Source: Gemmatimonadaceae bacterium (GTDB lineage: Bacteria > Gemmatimonadota > Gemmatimonadetes > Gemmatimonadales > Gemmatimonadaceae). Taken from it: a DNA stretch of 64,000 nucleotides. Positions 18,427 through 26,543 of this stretch are shown here, piece by piece (position 1 is the first letter of the stretch; every line of letters begins with the position of its first letter). The position numbers and the translations under genes are program-made. Below the pieces are notes generated by a model, which saw nothing but the letters and a program-made list of their open reading frames with translations, had not been told where the DNA came from and ran no database searches. The stretch spans positions 310,001 to 374,000 of the forward strand of contig JABAQJ010000004.1 of assembly GCA_019186945.1 (NCBI GenBank), read 5' to 3'.

Positions 18427-19644
18427 ATGAGACGAGAACTGCAGGGTATGCTGTTGGTCCTGATGGCCACCGCAGCGTGTAGCGACGCACCCGACCCGAC
18501 GTCACCCTTGCTGCGGGCGCCAGAGGACGCCGCCGCGCTTCAGGCGTCCGATGAAGTCGGTCCAAACGACTATATCGTCGTCTTGAAAGATGGCGAGCAG
18601 AACGTCGCCGCGACTTCGGCGAGCATCGCGCGCGCATACGGTGCGCGGATCAAGACCACTTGGGAGACCGCGCTCAGGGGTTTCCTGGCCGAAGTGCCGC
18701 CGAACGCGCTGGCTGCTTTGCAGCGGCATCCGGCGGTCGACTACGTCTCGCGTGACGGGATGGCCTACCCGGACGTGAACCAGGGAGTCGCCGGCATCTG
18801 GGGCCTCGATCGAATCCAGGAACGGGCGCTGCCGCTGGACGGGATATACTCGTATACCAGTACCGGTGCGGGGATCCACGTCTACATCATCGACAGCGGC
18901 ATCCGGCCGACGCACGCGCAATTCGCCGGACGAGTCGGCGCCGGCGTCTCATTCGTCCCCGGCGTTCCGAGCATCGTCGACTGCAACGGACATGGCACTC
19001 ACGTCGCCGGCACCATCGGCGGCACGACGTTCGGTGTAGCCAAGGGTGTGATTCTCCATCCGGTTCGTGTGTTCAACTGCACGGGTGGCGCGCCGTTCTC
19101 CCGAATCATTTCGGCGGTGAATTGGGTGCAGAACAACGACATCGCGCCAGCCGTAACGAACATGAGCCTGGGCGGCGGCTTCAACGCGCCAACCAACGCC
19201 GCGGTGAATGCCCTCGTGGCATCCGGTAACTCGGTTGCGGTGGCCGCCGGGAACAGCAATGCCAACGCCTGCGGGTCGAGTCCGGCAAGTGCCGTGAACG
19301 CGATCACGGTTGGCTCGACGGGGGAGGGAGCGGGGATTCCGCCGCTGATGATCGACACGCGTTCCAGCTTCTCCAACTTCGGCGGCTGCCTGGACATCTT
19401 CGCGCCTGGTCGGTCGATCCGGAGCGCGTATCACACGTCCAACGTGGCAACGGCCGTGATGTCCGGCACGTCCATGGCAAGTCCTCATGTCGCCGGAGTG
19501 GCGGCACGACGCCGTCAGACGCAACCGCTGTGGAACGCCTTCGCCATTCGCAACAACATCGTGGCCAACGCCACCGCCGGCGTCGTCCTCAATCCAGGCG
19601 TGGGCTCTCCCAACCGATTGCTCTACAGCAGTTTCTTCCCTTGA
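18427..19644 (+). CDS. Subtilisin-like serine protease, proteinase K type, predicted lipoprotein
   Basis: A 405-residue S8 peptidase with GGAGGAGG just upstream of the ATG. Residues 1-18 are a lipoprotein signal with lipobox ATAAC and Cys18 as the lipidation site. An I9-type propeptide (about 48-110: DYIVVLKDGEQN, VDYVSRDG) should fold and inhibit the enzyme. The catalytic domain shows Asp156 (IIDSGI), His189 (NGHGTH), oxyanion Asn276 and Ser349 (GTSMASPH). The helix after the nucleophile reads VAARRRQTQPLW; in relatives this position is usually hydrophobic, so local sequence divergence or compensating indels are possible. Lgt, which would lipidate Cys18, is encoded in this window at 49.4 kb. 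Confidence 0.92.
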   Translation: MRRELQGMLLVLMATAACSDAPDPTSPLLRAPEDAAALQASDEVGPNDYIVVLKDGEQNVAATSASIARAYGARIKTTWETALRGFLAEVPPNALAALQRHPAVDYVSRDGMAYPDVNQGVAGIWGLDRIQERALPLDGIYSYTSTGAGIHVYIIDSGIRPTHAQFAGRVGAGVSFVPGVPSIVDCNGHGTHVAGTIGGTTFGVAKGVILHPVRVFNCTGGAPFSRIISAVNWVQNNDIAPAVTNMSLGGGFNAPTNAAVNALVASGNSVAVAAGNSNANACGSSPASAVNAITVGSTGEGAGIPPLMIDTRSSFSNFGGCLDIFAPGRSIRSAYHTSNVATAVMSGTSMASPHVAGVAARRRQTQPLWNAFAIRNNIVANATAGVVLNPGVGSPNRLLYSSFFP

Positions 19645-19717
19645 TCCGTCGGTCTGGCATGTGCCATCGGTGCGGGGAGGTGCGGGATAGCGCGCGGTAA
19701 GAGAATCACGCGAGGAC

Positions 19718-19749
19718 AGGCGGGTGGGGCGCTCCGGCTCCCCCCGCCT
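19718..19749 (+). terminator. GC-rich hairpin after the subtilisin gene
   Basis: AGGCGGGTGGGG at 19718-19729 can pair with CCCCCCGCCT at 19740-19749 with one bulge, around a loop of about 10 nt. It lies about 75 bp after the protease stop and before the small gene at 19778. There is no T-run. Confidence 0.4.
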
Positions 19750-19777
19750 CCTGCCAGTCGAGTCCCCGGGGGGCGAG

Positions 19778-19990
19778 ATGCGAAGTGGGCCGACAGATGA
19801 CAGTCCCGGAGCGCAGCCGGGCTTCGACTATTTCGTCCTCCGAATCGTCCGTGCTTCGGGCCGCGCCGGCGAGTCGGTCCATGGCACGGTCGAACGACTG
19901 GGCACACAGCAGAAGCGCGACTTCGCGGGAACCGCAGAGCTGTTGCGCCTGCTGGGGGTGGACCTGACCGGGGACCGCATGCGCGGCTGA
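19778..19990 (+). CDS. Small 70-residue protein of unknown function
   Basis: A 70-residue protein starting at ATG 19778, with a G-rich stretch (GGGGGGCG) ending 2 nt before it. The core GFDYFVLRIVRASG, HGTVERLGTQQKRDF and ELLRLLGVDL has a pattern I associate with short bacterial proteins built on a beta-strand, a TVE-x-L-x-(T/S)-x-x-K-R-x-F segment and a helix. It has no signal peptide or membrane segment and no metal-binding motif. It stands between the subtilisin gene and the convergent ABC transporter. Function is unknown. The conserved-looking core makes a real gene more likely than chance, but confidence is moderate because of length. Confidence 0.5.
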   Translation: MRSGPTDDSPGAQPGFDYFVLRIVRASGRAGESVHGTVERLGTQQKRDFAGTAELLRLLGVDLTGDRMRG

Positions 19991-20116
19991 ACGGCTCAGG
20001 CCGCTCGTCGATGACGCGAAATGCCCTCGGTATCTGATGCCGTCTCCCACCGCCGTTACGCGCTTGCGCGACGTCAAGCAGTCGCTCGCTACCCACAATA
20101 CGCGGCGCCACGCCCT

Positions 20117-20869
20117 TCAGCCTGCGTCCGATGCGTACCGCAGCAGCTCGCGTGTGGCTGGATGTGCGGGGTCATCCAGTACCTTCGCGGCCGGCCCTTC
20201 CTCGACGATCTGACCCCCGGCGAGCACTACGACACGATCGGCGAACGCACGCGCGAAGTCCACATCGTGCGTAGCAGCGAGCAGGCCGCGGCCCTCGCGC
20301 GCCAACGATCGCAGGGAATCGCCAAGGGCTCCGCGGCGTGCAGGGTCCAGCGCCGACGTCGGTTCATCGAGCAGCAGCGTCATGGGATCGAGCGCAAGCG
20401 CCCGGGCGATCGCGACGCGCTGCGCCTCGCCGCCCGAGAGCTGCCCGGGGTACGCCTTCTCACGGTGAGCGACGCCTAACGTCGCCAGCAGTCGTCGCGC
20501 CGTGGCTACCGCCCGCTCCGGGGAGCGTCCGACCGTGTGAATCGGCGCCAACGTCAGATTCTCCAGTACCGTCAGGTGCTCGAACAGCGAATGCGCCTGG
20601 AATACCATGCCGACCCGCTGTCGCAATGCCTTCAGCGCCGATTCGGAAGCGAGCCGACCGGGTCGCAGCATGAACCCGTCGACGTCGATGCTGCCTCTGT
20701 CGAAGGGTTCCAGCGCCACGACCGCGCGCAGCACCGTCGATTTCCCGGCGCCGGAGACGCCCATCAGTGCACAGGCTTCTCCCGGCCGTATCACCATGTC
20801 CACGCCGCTGAGCACCTCCACCGGACCCCGGCGCACAACCAGCCCGGACACCTCGACGCCGCCGCTCAC
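20117..20869 (-). CDS. Polar amino acid ABC transporter ATP-binding protein
   Basis: A 250-residue ATPase of the GlnQ/HisP type. GTG 20869 is chosen because its GTGA overlaps the permease stop and GGAAG stands 5 nt upstream; ATG 20881 is an alternative. Walker A is GVSGAGKST, the signature is LSGGEAQRVAIARAL, Walker B is TLLLDEPTSALD, and the H-loop is ATHDVDF. It energises uptake through the fused binding-protein/permease encoded immediately upstream. The Leu-Gly at TTAGGC (20475-20481 on the minus strand) is one of the recurrent CGTTAGG sites. Substrate is probably a polar amino acid. Confidence 0.92.
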   Translation of the reverse strand: MSGGVEVSGLVVRRGPVEVLSGVDMVIRPGEACALMGVSGAGKSTVLRAVVALEPFDRGSIDVDGFMLRPGRLASESALKALRQRVGMVFQAHSLFEHLTVLENLTLAPIHTVGRSPERAVATARRLLATLGVAHREKAYPGQLSGGEAQRVAIARALALDPMTLLLDEPTSALDPARRGALGDSLRSLAREGRGLLAATHDVDFARAFADRVVVLAGGQIVEEGPAAKVLDDPAHPATRELLRYASDAG

Positions 20870-22362
20870 GGCCGCTTCCATCGCTGTTCGAGCTGCCGGG
20901 CAACAAGCGATAGCGGGAGCGACATGGCAAGATAGACAGCCGCGCAAAGGATACCGGGCACTAACCAGCCCCCGATGTTCGTGGCATAGATCGCCGTCTG
21001 CTTCGTCAATTCGACCACGGTGATCACCGACACGAGTGACGAATCCTTGAGCAGGGCGACGAAATCGTTGGTCATTGGCGCGAGCGCCAGTCGCAGGGCC
21101 TGCGGCCCCCGCACGAGCCGCAGGATCTGCCACTCGCTCAAGCCGAGCGTGCGTGCCGCCTCCAACTGTGCGCGCGGGATCGCCTCCAGAGCCGCTCGAT
21201 GGATTTCCGATTCGTAGGCGGCGTAGTTCAAGCCAAGCCCGAGGATCGCAGCCGCCAATGCGGGCAACCGGATCACCGACGAGAGCCCGTAGTACAGCAC
21301 AAACAGTTGCAGCAACACGGGAGTGCCGCGGATTACCTCCACGTATGCCGTAATGGCAATCCGCGTCAGCCGCGAACCGTAGACACGCCCCACGGCAACT
21401 GCGGATCCGACCATCACGGCCAGCAGCATCGCGAGACACGAGATCGCCAGAGTGATCGCCGCCGCCCGCGCCAGCGCAGGCACATAGGCCGACGCCGAAC
21501 GCGGCAGAGCGGCCGCACCTGCTGCCAGATCCACGGCTTCGTTCGACACGCTCGCGAAGTGGCGAGCCTGGGCGTCGTCCCAGACGCTCCACTCGCGAAA
21601 GATCCTCTCCAGCGACCCGTCGCCCATCCGCGCACGGAGAATTGCGCTCGCCGAATCGCGGAGCGCCCCGTTGTGGCTGGCGAATATGGCCACATAGTGA
21701 CCGATCGCGACCGGCTCGGGCTGGATCACGAATCGGCCCAGACGCCTCAGAGATCGCTCGGCGATCACGTGGTCCAGCAGCACGGCGTCCACCCGACCAT
21801 CCAGCAGGTCCGAATATGGATGGACGTCGTCGTCGTACGACACGGGAATAAGTCCGGACTCTGTCTGCGCAGCGAGCAGTAGCTCATATGCCTGCGTCGA
21901 CCCGAGCGTCGCGACTCGCTTGCCCGCCAGGTCAGAGAGCCGCCGAAACCGCGTCGAGTCGGCGGGACGAACTGCCAGGACTTCCCGAAACTCGAAGTAC
22001 GGCAAGCTGACGGCGAAGCGCGCGCGCAGTTCCGGCCTGTCCTCGACTCCGGAGAGCCCTGCGTCGAAGTCGCCACGCTCCACCGACTGCTGGATCGACG
22101 CCCACGCGACCTGCACGAAACGCGGCGTCCGCCCCAAGCCTCCGGCGATCATTCCCGCGATCTCCACGTCGAAACCGCGAACGCGCGTCGGATCGGCGGG
22201 ATCGGCCTCCACGAACGGCGCGCCACCTTCGGCATCACCACCCCAGCGGAACTCGGAGTTCGCGCGCAACCGCGTCTCGCCCCCCGCACAGGAGAGCGCG
22301 GCGATTCCGACGAAGGCGAGCAACGTCGGCCCGCAGCGTCTGCCGGAATCGTGTGCGATCAC
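20866..22362 (-). CDS. Fused substrate-binding protein and permease of an amino acid ABC transporter
   Basis: A 498-residue fusion. The N-terminus has a signal segment with a lipobox-like ALSCAGG. Residues about 35-265 form a bacterial extracellular solute-binding fold (family 3: GFDVEIAGMIAGGL, DFDAGLSGVEDRPEL, GKRVATLGSTQAYELL, VDAVLLDHVIAERSL). From about 285 to the end is a HisMQ-type permease with about five membrane helices and the coupling segment EAARTLGLSEWQ. It would capture an amino acid and pass it across the inner membrane, driven by the ATPase encoded by the overlapping next gene. Such receptor-permease fusions exist in other bacteria but are the minority arrangement. Confidence 0.9.
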   Translation of the reverse strand: MIAHDSGRRCGPTLLAFVGIAALSCAGGETRLRANSEFRWGGDAEGGAPFVEADPADPTRVRGFDVEIAGMIAGGLGRTPRFVQVAWASIQQSVERGDFDAGLSGVEDRPELRARFAVSLPYFEFREVLAVRPADSTRFRRLSDLAGKRVATLGSTQAYELLLAAQTESGLIPVSYDDDVHPYSDLLDGRVDAVLLDHVIAERSLRRLGRFVIQPEPVAIGHYVAIFASHNGALRDSASAILRARMGDGSLERIFREWSVWDDAQARHFASVSNEAVDLAAGAAALPRSASAYVPALARAAAITLAISCLAMLLAVMVGSAVAVGRVYGSRLTRIAITAYVEVIRGTPVLLQLFVLYYGLSSVIRLPALAAAILGLGLNYAAYESEIHRAALEAIPRAQLEAARTLGLSEWQILRLVRGPQALRLALAPMTNDFVALLKDSSLVSVITVVELTKQTAIYATNIGGWLVPGILCAAVYLAMSLPLSLVARQLEQRWKRP

Positions 22363-22420
22363 GTGCGTACACCAGGCGCAACGAGACGGACGCCCACCCC
22401 CGATCGCGTCACTCCGGCGC

Positions 22421-23566
22421 TCACGACGCCATCAGCTGCAACGCGCGATCGATTTCCACGGCGCTCGTGTAGAAATGCGGAGAGAGACGAATCGCTCCCT
22501 CCCGAAGCGAATGGGCGACGCCCGCCGCATCCAACCGCGCGGACGCGGACAACGGGTCGCTCGGTACCACAGCGACAATTCCCGCCCGCTGGTGCGCGTC
22601 CGCTGGAGTCAGGAGACGCACTCCGCGATTCCGCATCGCCCACGCAACGATCTGATCGGCCCGCTCGCGCACCAGATCGTAGACGCGCTGCAGACCGACC
22701 TCGAGGAACACGTCGAGCGACGCGCCCATCCCGGCGAAGTCCTGGAACGGCAGTGTGATCACCTCGAAGCGCCGCGCATCGTCATGGAACGTCAGGTCAT
22801 AATCGAGGAAGCGCGAGAAATCTGCGGACGCAGGACCCGACATCCACCCGATGTCCGCTGGCTCCAGCTGAGTAACCAGCTCCCGTCGCACGTACAGGAA
22901 ACCGGTCCCCCACGGCGACAACAGCCACTTCTGCGCTCCACAGGCCAGGATATCGACGTGACACGCCCTGACATCGATCGGCGTGGCTCCCACGCCCTGG
23001 ATCCCATCGACAACGAAGTAGATCCCCCGCTCGCGACAGGCTTTGCCCAGTCGAGCGAGGTCGAGACGCTTCCCCGTCTCGAAGGAAACCCACGACACCG
23101 CCAAGGCACGCACCCGCGGCAGATCGAGTGCGGCTATGATCGCATCCTCGTCCGCGAGACGATCACGACACGGCACCATGCGATAGTGTACGCCCCTCTT
23201 CTTCTCCAGCCCCATCCACGGATACACGTTCGCGGGAAACTCGCGGTCAGAACCCACCACTACATCCCCCGGCAACAATGGGAGCGACAGCGCCGCGAAG
23301 TTGATGCCGTACGATGTGTTGACCATCATCGCGATCTCGGCAGCATCGGCACCGATCAGGCGACCGCACAGCTCCCGCCCGCGCGCCAGCAACCCGAACT
23401 GCCGATCGAGCGCGATGCGCCAGGGTTCGGCGCGCAACACCGCCCATTCGGCAAGAGCATCCAGGCTGCGCTGGGGCAGCGGCCCGGTGGATGCGTGATT
23501 GAGGAACGTCACATCGGGACGCAACGTCCATGGGAACTCGCGTGCGCGAAGGCGATCCATGGTCAT
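22421..23566 (-). CDS. Class V aminotransferase / cysteine desulfurase-fold PLP enzyme
   Basis: A 381-residue fold-type I PLP enzyme. The lysine that binds PLP is in CGAQKWLLSPWG, with the Asp-x-Gln-like pair in VVDGIQGVGATPIDV and a substrate-side segment FLNHASTGPLPQRS at the N-terminus. The overall pattern (NHASTGPLP start, WVSFETG, GIQGVG) fits the NifS/CsdA/kynureninase-like branch annotated only as aminotransferase class V, so the substrate is not known. ATG 23566 is preferred because GGAA lies upstream; GTG 23590 in frame has no ribosome binding site. It is encoded just upstream of the ABC transporter on the same strand (58-bp gap). Confidence 0.8.
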   Translation of the reverse strand: MTMDRLRAREFPWTLRPDVTFLNHASTGPLPQRSLDALAEWAVLRAEPWRIALDRQFGLLARGRELCGRLIGADAAEIAMMVNTSYGINFAALSLPLLPGDVVVGSDREFPANVYPWMGLEKKRGVHYRMVPCRDRLADEDAIIAALDLPRVRALAVSWVSFETGKRLDLARLGKACRERGIYFVVDGIQGVGATPIDVRACHVDILACGAQKWLLSPWGTGFLYVRRELVTQLEPADIGWMSGPASADFSRFLDYDLTFHDDARRFEVITLPFQDFAGMGASLDVFLEVGLQRVYDLVRERADQIVAWAMRNRGVRLLTPADAHQRAGIVAVVPSDPLSASARLDAAGVAHSLREGAIRLSPHFYTSAVEIDRALQLMAS

Positions 23567-23647
23567 CGCGACTGGTTCCGGCACTGGCACCGCACAGGAG
23601 CGATGGCCGCTCCCGGACGATGCCCTGTCCCTGTCGATCCTACGGCG

Positions 23648-24565
23648 TCAGAGCGGCTCACGGAGTTCCTCCGGTGTCGAGGGTGGCTGGCGACGCCAGC
23701 GCCGATGGTGCCAGAAATATTGATCGGGATATCGACGTACATGCCGCTCCAGCACGGCTGTGAACGCGGCCACCAGAGCGTCGACGTCCTCTTCGCGGTT
23801 TCCGCTCTCGGTCACGTCGATCGGATCGATCAGCAGGCGGTACTTGCCGCTCGGCTGACGCACGCCCGCCATGGCAATGAGCGGCAGCTTGTACTTGAGC
23901 GCGTAGACCGCTGGACCACGTGGTGTCTTTGCCGGCCGACCGAAGAAGGGTACGAACGTCGACGCCAGCCCCTTCACGCCCTGGTCGGCGACGAAGCCCA
24001 TCGACCGTCCCTCGCGAAATGCACGAGGGATGTGTCGCGCTGCGTCCCGGTCATGTACGACCGTAAGACCGAGCCGCTGACGGGTACGCGTAATGTACGC
24101 GTCGAATAGCGGGTTCGCCTGGCGACGCGCGATCACATCCAGCGGTACCCCGCGAGCTGCAACATATGCTGCCGCCAGTTCCCAGTTACCGAAATGCCCG
24201 GTGACGAGTACGCTCCCCTTCCCGGCCGCCAGCAGTTCCGACACGGGCGTCCAGTCGTCCGTTCCCTCGAACATCGCCAGCAGATCCGCACGGCTGCGAC
24301 CGGAAATTACCGCCGACTCCACCGTCGTTCGCCCCAGGTTCCGATACGCCCCCCGGGCGACCCGTGCCACTTCGCGCGCCGGAAGTCCCGGAAAAGCGGC
24401 TGCGATCTGCCTCGTGACGACACGTCGCCTGATGCCCAGAGGCCAGTAACCGGCCAGACCGAGGAACTCACCGAGCCGGCTGGCTACCGACAACGGGAGT
24501 GCCGCAAAGAGCGCCAGCACGGCACGCAGCGCCACGTACTCCAGGCGATGTCGCACGGACGCCAT
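23648..24565 (-). CDS. LpxL/HtrB-family lipid A-type acyltransferase
   Basis: A 305-residue membrane-anchored acyltransferase. The N-terminal hydrophobic helix (about 12-38) is followed by the catalytic H-x4-E motif His124 to Glu129 in TGHFGNWE and by DQGVKG and FFGRPAKTPRGPA. The family adds secondary acyl chains to lipid A precursors or related glycolipids using acyl-ACP. The start overlaps the stop of the glycosyltransferase gene (GTGATG context at 24563-24568; ATG 24565 or GTG 24568). It is the last gene of a cluster with three glycosyltransferases and an MsbA-like exporter, which together point to outer-membrane glycolipid synthesis and export. Confidence 0.85.
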   Translation of the reverse strand: MASVRHRLEYVALRAVLALFAALPLSVASRLGEFLGLAGYWPLGIRRRVVTRQIAAAFPGLPAREVARVARGAYRNLGRTTVESAVISGRSRADLLAMFEGTDDWTPVSELLAAGKGSVLVTGHFGNWELAAAYVAARGVPLDVIARRQANPLFDAYITRTRQRLGLTVVHDRDAARHIPRAFREGRSMGFVADQGVKGLASTFVPFFGRPAKTPRGPAVYALKYKLPLIAMAGVRQPSGKYRLLIDPIDVTESGNREEDVDALVAAFTAVLERHVRRYPDQYFWHHRRWRRQPPSTPEELREPL

Positions 24566-25755
24566 CACGTCGCAGCTCCCATGACCGCGCCACGCGTGAC
24601 CTCCTGCGTGAATACCAGCGTTTCCCGAGCCACACGATCCCAGTTGTAATGCGTCTCCACGGCTCGCCTCGCCGCCACTCCCATTTGTCGCCGCTCATCC
24701 TCATTCTCGATGAGCCGCCGCAGAACGTCCGTAACACGGTCGACGTCGCTGGGCTCCACGACGAATCCCGTAACGCCATCCCGCACCGCAGAGCGCACGC
24801 CGCCCGAATCACCTGCGACTGACGGCGTCGCTGATGCCGCCGCCTCGACGAAAGAGATTCCAAACCCTTCGGCGTTCACCCCGCGATCGATGCGCGAGAG
24901 TCCGACGTACACGCTGGCCGTTGCGTACGCTTCCGCAATCTGGTCGTCGGCGAGCGTTCCGGCGAAGATCACACGATCGGCGATCCCGTGCTGCGCAGCC
25001 AGCGCCTCGAGCCGGCCGCGGTCATCGCCACCGCCGATTACCAGGTACCGGAGTCCCGGCATGTCCCCGGCAAGTCGACCCACAGCTTCGATGGCCACAT
25101 CCTGTCCCTTGTGCGGCACCAGCCTTGCGACGGTCAGCAACAGCGGCGCGTCCCCGATCCCGAAAGCGCGGCGCAGCAATCCCCGGTCGCGGTCCGGGCG
25201 AAAGTGCTGCGGGTCGGTGCCCAGCTCGATTACCCGCACCACGGGTTCCTCCGGCAGTTGCAACTCGGCGATCAGCGTTCTGGCAATGCCCGCCGTCCAC
25301 TCGGAATTGGCCACGATACCGCGCGCGCACGAGAGAATCCGGCGCCCCGTCGCGCGCTTGAACGCGCTGGCACGGGTCTTCTGCAACTCACGCAGAACAT
25401 CGCCTCCGTTCACGTAGACCAGGAACGGGATGTCCACCCGTTGCCTGGCCATCCACGCCGCGTATCCGCACGGCCGCACGTTCCCGAGATGGAGCACATC
25501 CACACCGTCGCGTATCAGACCGACCAGCGAACCCGCCCAGCGGACCTGGTTGACGAACCGCTTGGCCTCACCGAACGTGAATCGCTCGCGCACGATCGGA
25601 TACCGCTCGCTGGAGTCGAACTCCGTCGCCCCTCCGGCCGACACCGTTGAGACCACGACACGCTCGGGTGCGAACCGACGGCACAGTTCCACGTGCCGCC
25701 TGGCAATCCCGCCCAGATCGGGCCCGAAGTCCTGGGTGACGAACAGGTGCCGCAC
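24565..25755 (-). CDS. Family 4 (GT-B) glycosyltransferase
   Basis: A 396-residue GT-B enzyme. The N-domain begins HLFVTQDFGPDLGGIARRH, the usual glycine-rich acceptor loop. The C-domain has LLTVARLVPHKGQDVAIEAV and the E-x7-E donor site in GFGISFVEAAASATP. GTG 25755 is chosen because it lies just after the stop of the preceding gene and begins the conserved first strand. It probably transfers a nucleotide-sugar-derived hexose in lipopolysaccharide-core or exopolysaccharide assembly. Donor and acceptor cannot be read from the sequence. It shares the minus-strand cluster with two other glycosyltransferases and the acyltransferase. Confidence 0.88.
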   Translation of the reverse strand: MRHLFVTQDFGPDLGGIARRHVELCRRFAPERVVVSTVSAGGATEFDSSERYPIVRERFTFGEAKRFVNQVRWAGSLVGLIRDGVDVLHLGNVRPCGYAAWMARQRVDIPFLVYVNGGDVLRELQKTRASAFKRATGRRILSCARGIVANSEWTAGIARTLIAELQLPEEPVVRVIELGTDPQHFRPDRDRGLLRRAFGIGDAPLLLTVARLVPHKGQDVAIEAVGRLAGDMPGLRYLVIGGGDDRGRLEALAAQHGIADRVIFAGTLADDQIAEAYATASVYVGLSRIDRGVNAEGFGISFVEAAASATPSVAGDSGGVRSAVRDGVTGFVVEPSDVDRVTDVLRRLIENEDERRQMGVAARRAVETHYNWDRVARETLVFTQEVTRGAVMGAAT

Positions 25756-25757
25756 CG

Positions 25758-26543
25758 TCAGATCCGAGTCTCGCCCGCGCCCCGAAGACGCTCGACGCGG
25801 CCGAGTTCCCACAGGAATGCGTACTTCGTCGCCACACTCACGGATGCCAGCACCGCCAGCAGTACGCCGTGGCTCCCGTCGCGCCACCCGCCTCGCAGCA
25901 CCAGCATAGTGAAGAACCGAACCGGGGGACGAACGGTCACGGCCCAGAGCGAGGCGCGACGGCCGCGCGCGAAATGCTGCTGCGCCCAGTCGCGACTGTA
26001 GCGAACCAGCTTGGCGAAGTACTCGCCTAACGTTTCATACGGCTCGTGATCGATGCGCTGTTTGAGTTCTCCGATGGGGCCATTCGCCAGCACCCGCTCG
26101 TGCACGGGACGATCGTCGTACCGAAGCGACTTCCGGAAGAAGCGTATCGGACGATCACGCTCCCATCCGCCGTGCCTTATCTCGCGTCCCAGAAAGAGGT
26201 TTCGACGGCGCAGCCGCCAGGCCACCGTGCCGTCGCCATGTGCGATGATCCGTGCCAGCTCCTCACCCAGCGCCGGCGACGCCCGCTCGTCGGCGTCGAG
26301 GATGAGCACGTAGTCCTGGGCGGCGCGCTCGATCGCGGCGTTCCGCTGAGCGCCGATGGTGACGAACGGATGACTGAAGGCCACCGCTCCAGCTTCCCTT
26401 GCGCGCGCCAGCGTGTCGTCCGTGGAGTCGTTCTCCACGACGAGAATCTCGGCGGCGAACGATGCGCTGCGCACGCACGCACCGATGTGCGCACCTTCGT
26501 TGTGCGCCGCGATCACCACCGTCACGGGCACCGGCGCCGTCAT
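25758..26543 (-). CDS. Family 2 glycosyltransferase, WaaE/KdtX-like
   Basis: A 261-residue GT-A enzyme with N-terminal VTVVIAAHNEGAHIGACV, the metal-binding DADE motif in YVLILDADERASP, and the segment WERDRPIRFFRKSLRYDDRPVHE (shown here as WERDRPIRFF then DDRPVHE). Together these fit the WaaE/KdtX group that adds a glucose-type residue to lipopolysaccharide core heptose. C-terminal hydrophobic stretches (FFTMLVLRGG, GVLLAVLASVSVATKYAFLW) may associate it with the membrane. Its ATG overlaps the stop of the preceding glycosyltransferase (ATGA at 26543-26540), so the two are translationally coupled. A CGTTAGG site encodes Leu-Gly at 26026-26032. Confidence 0.87.
   Translation of the reverse strand: MTAPVPVTVVIAAHNEGAHIGACVRSASFAAEILVVENDSTDDTLARAREAGAVAFSHPFVTIGAQRNAAIERAAQDYVLILDADERASPALGEELARIIAHGDGTVAWRLRRRNLFLGREIRHGGWERDRPIRFFRKSLRYDDRPVHERVLANGPIGELKQRIDHEPYETLGEYFAKLVRYSRDWAQQHFARGRRASLWAVTVRPPVRFFTMLVLRGGWRDGSHGVLLAVLASVSVATKYAFLWELGRVERLRGAGETRI

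Noticed and set aside
21920-24109. A 729-codon open frame on the + strand
   Set aside because: It lies opposite the ABC permease, aminotransferase and acyltransferase genes, is Arg/Pro/His-rich and shows no family motif.
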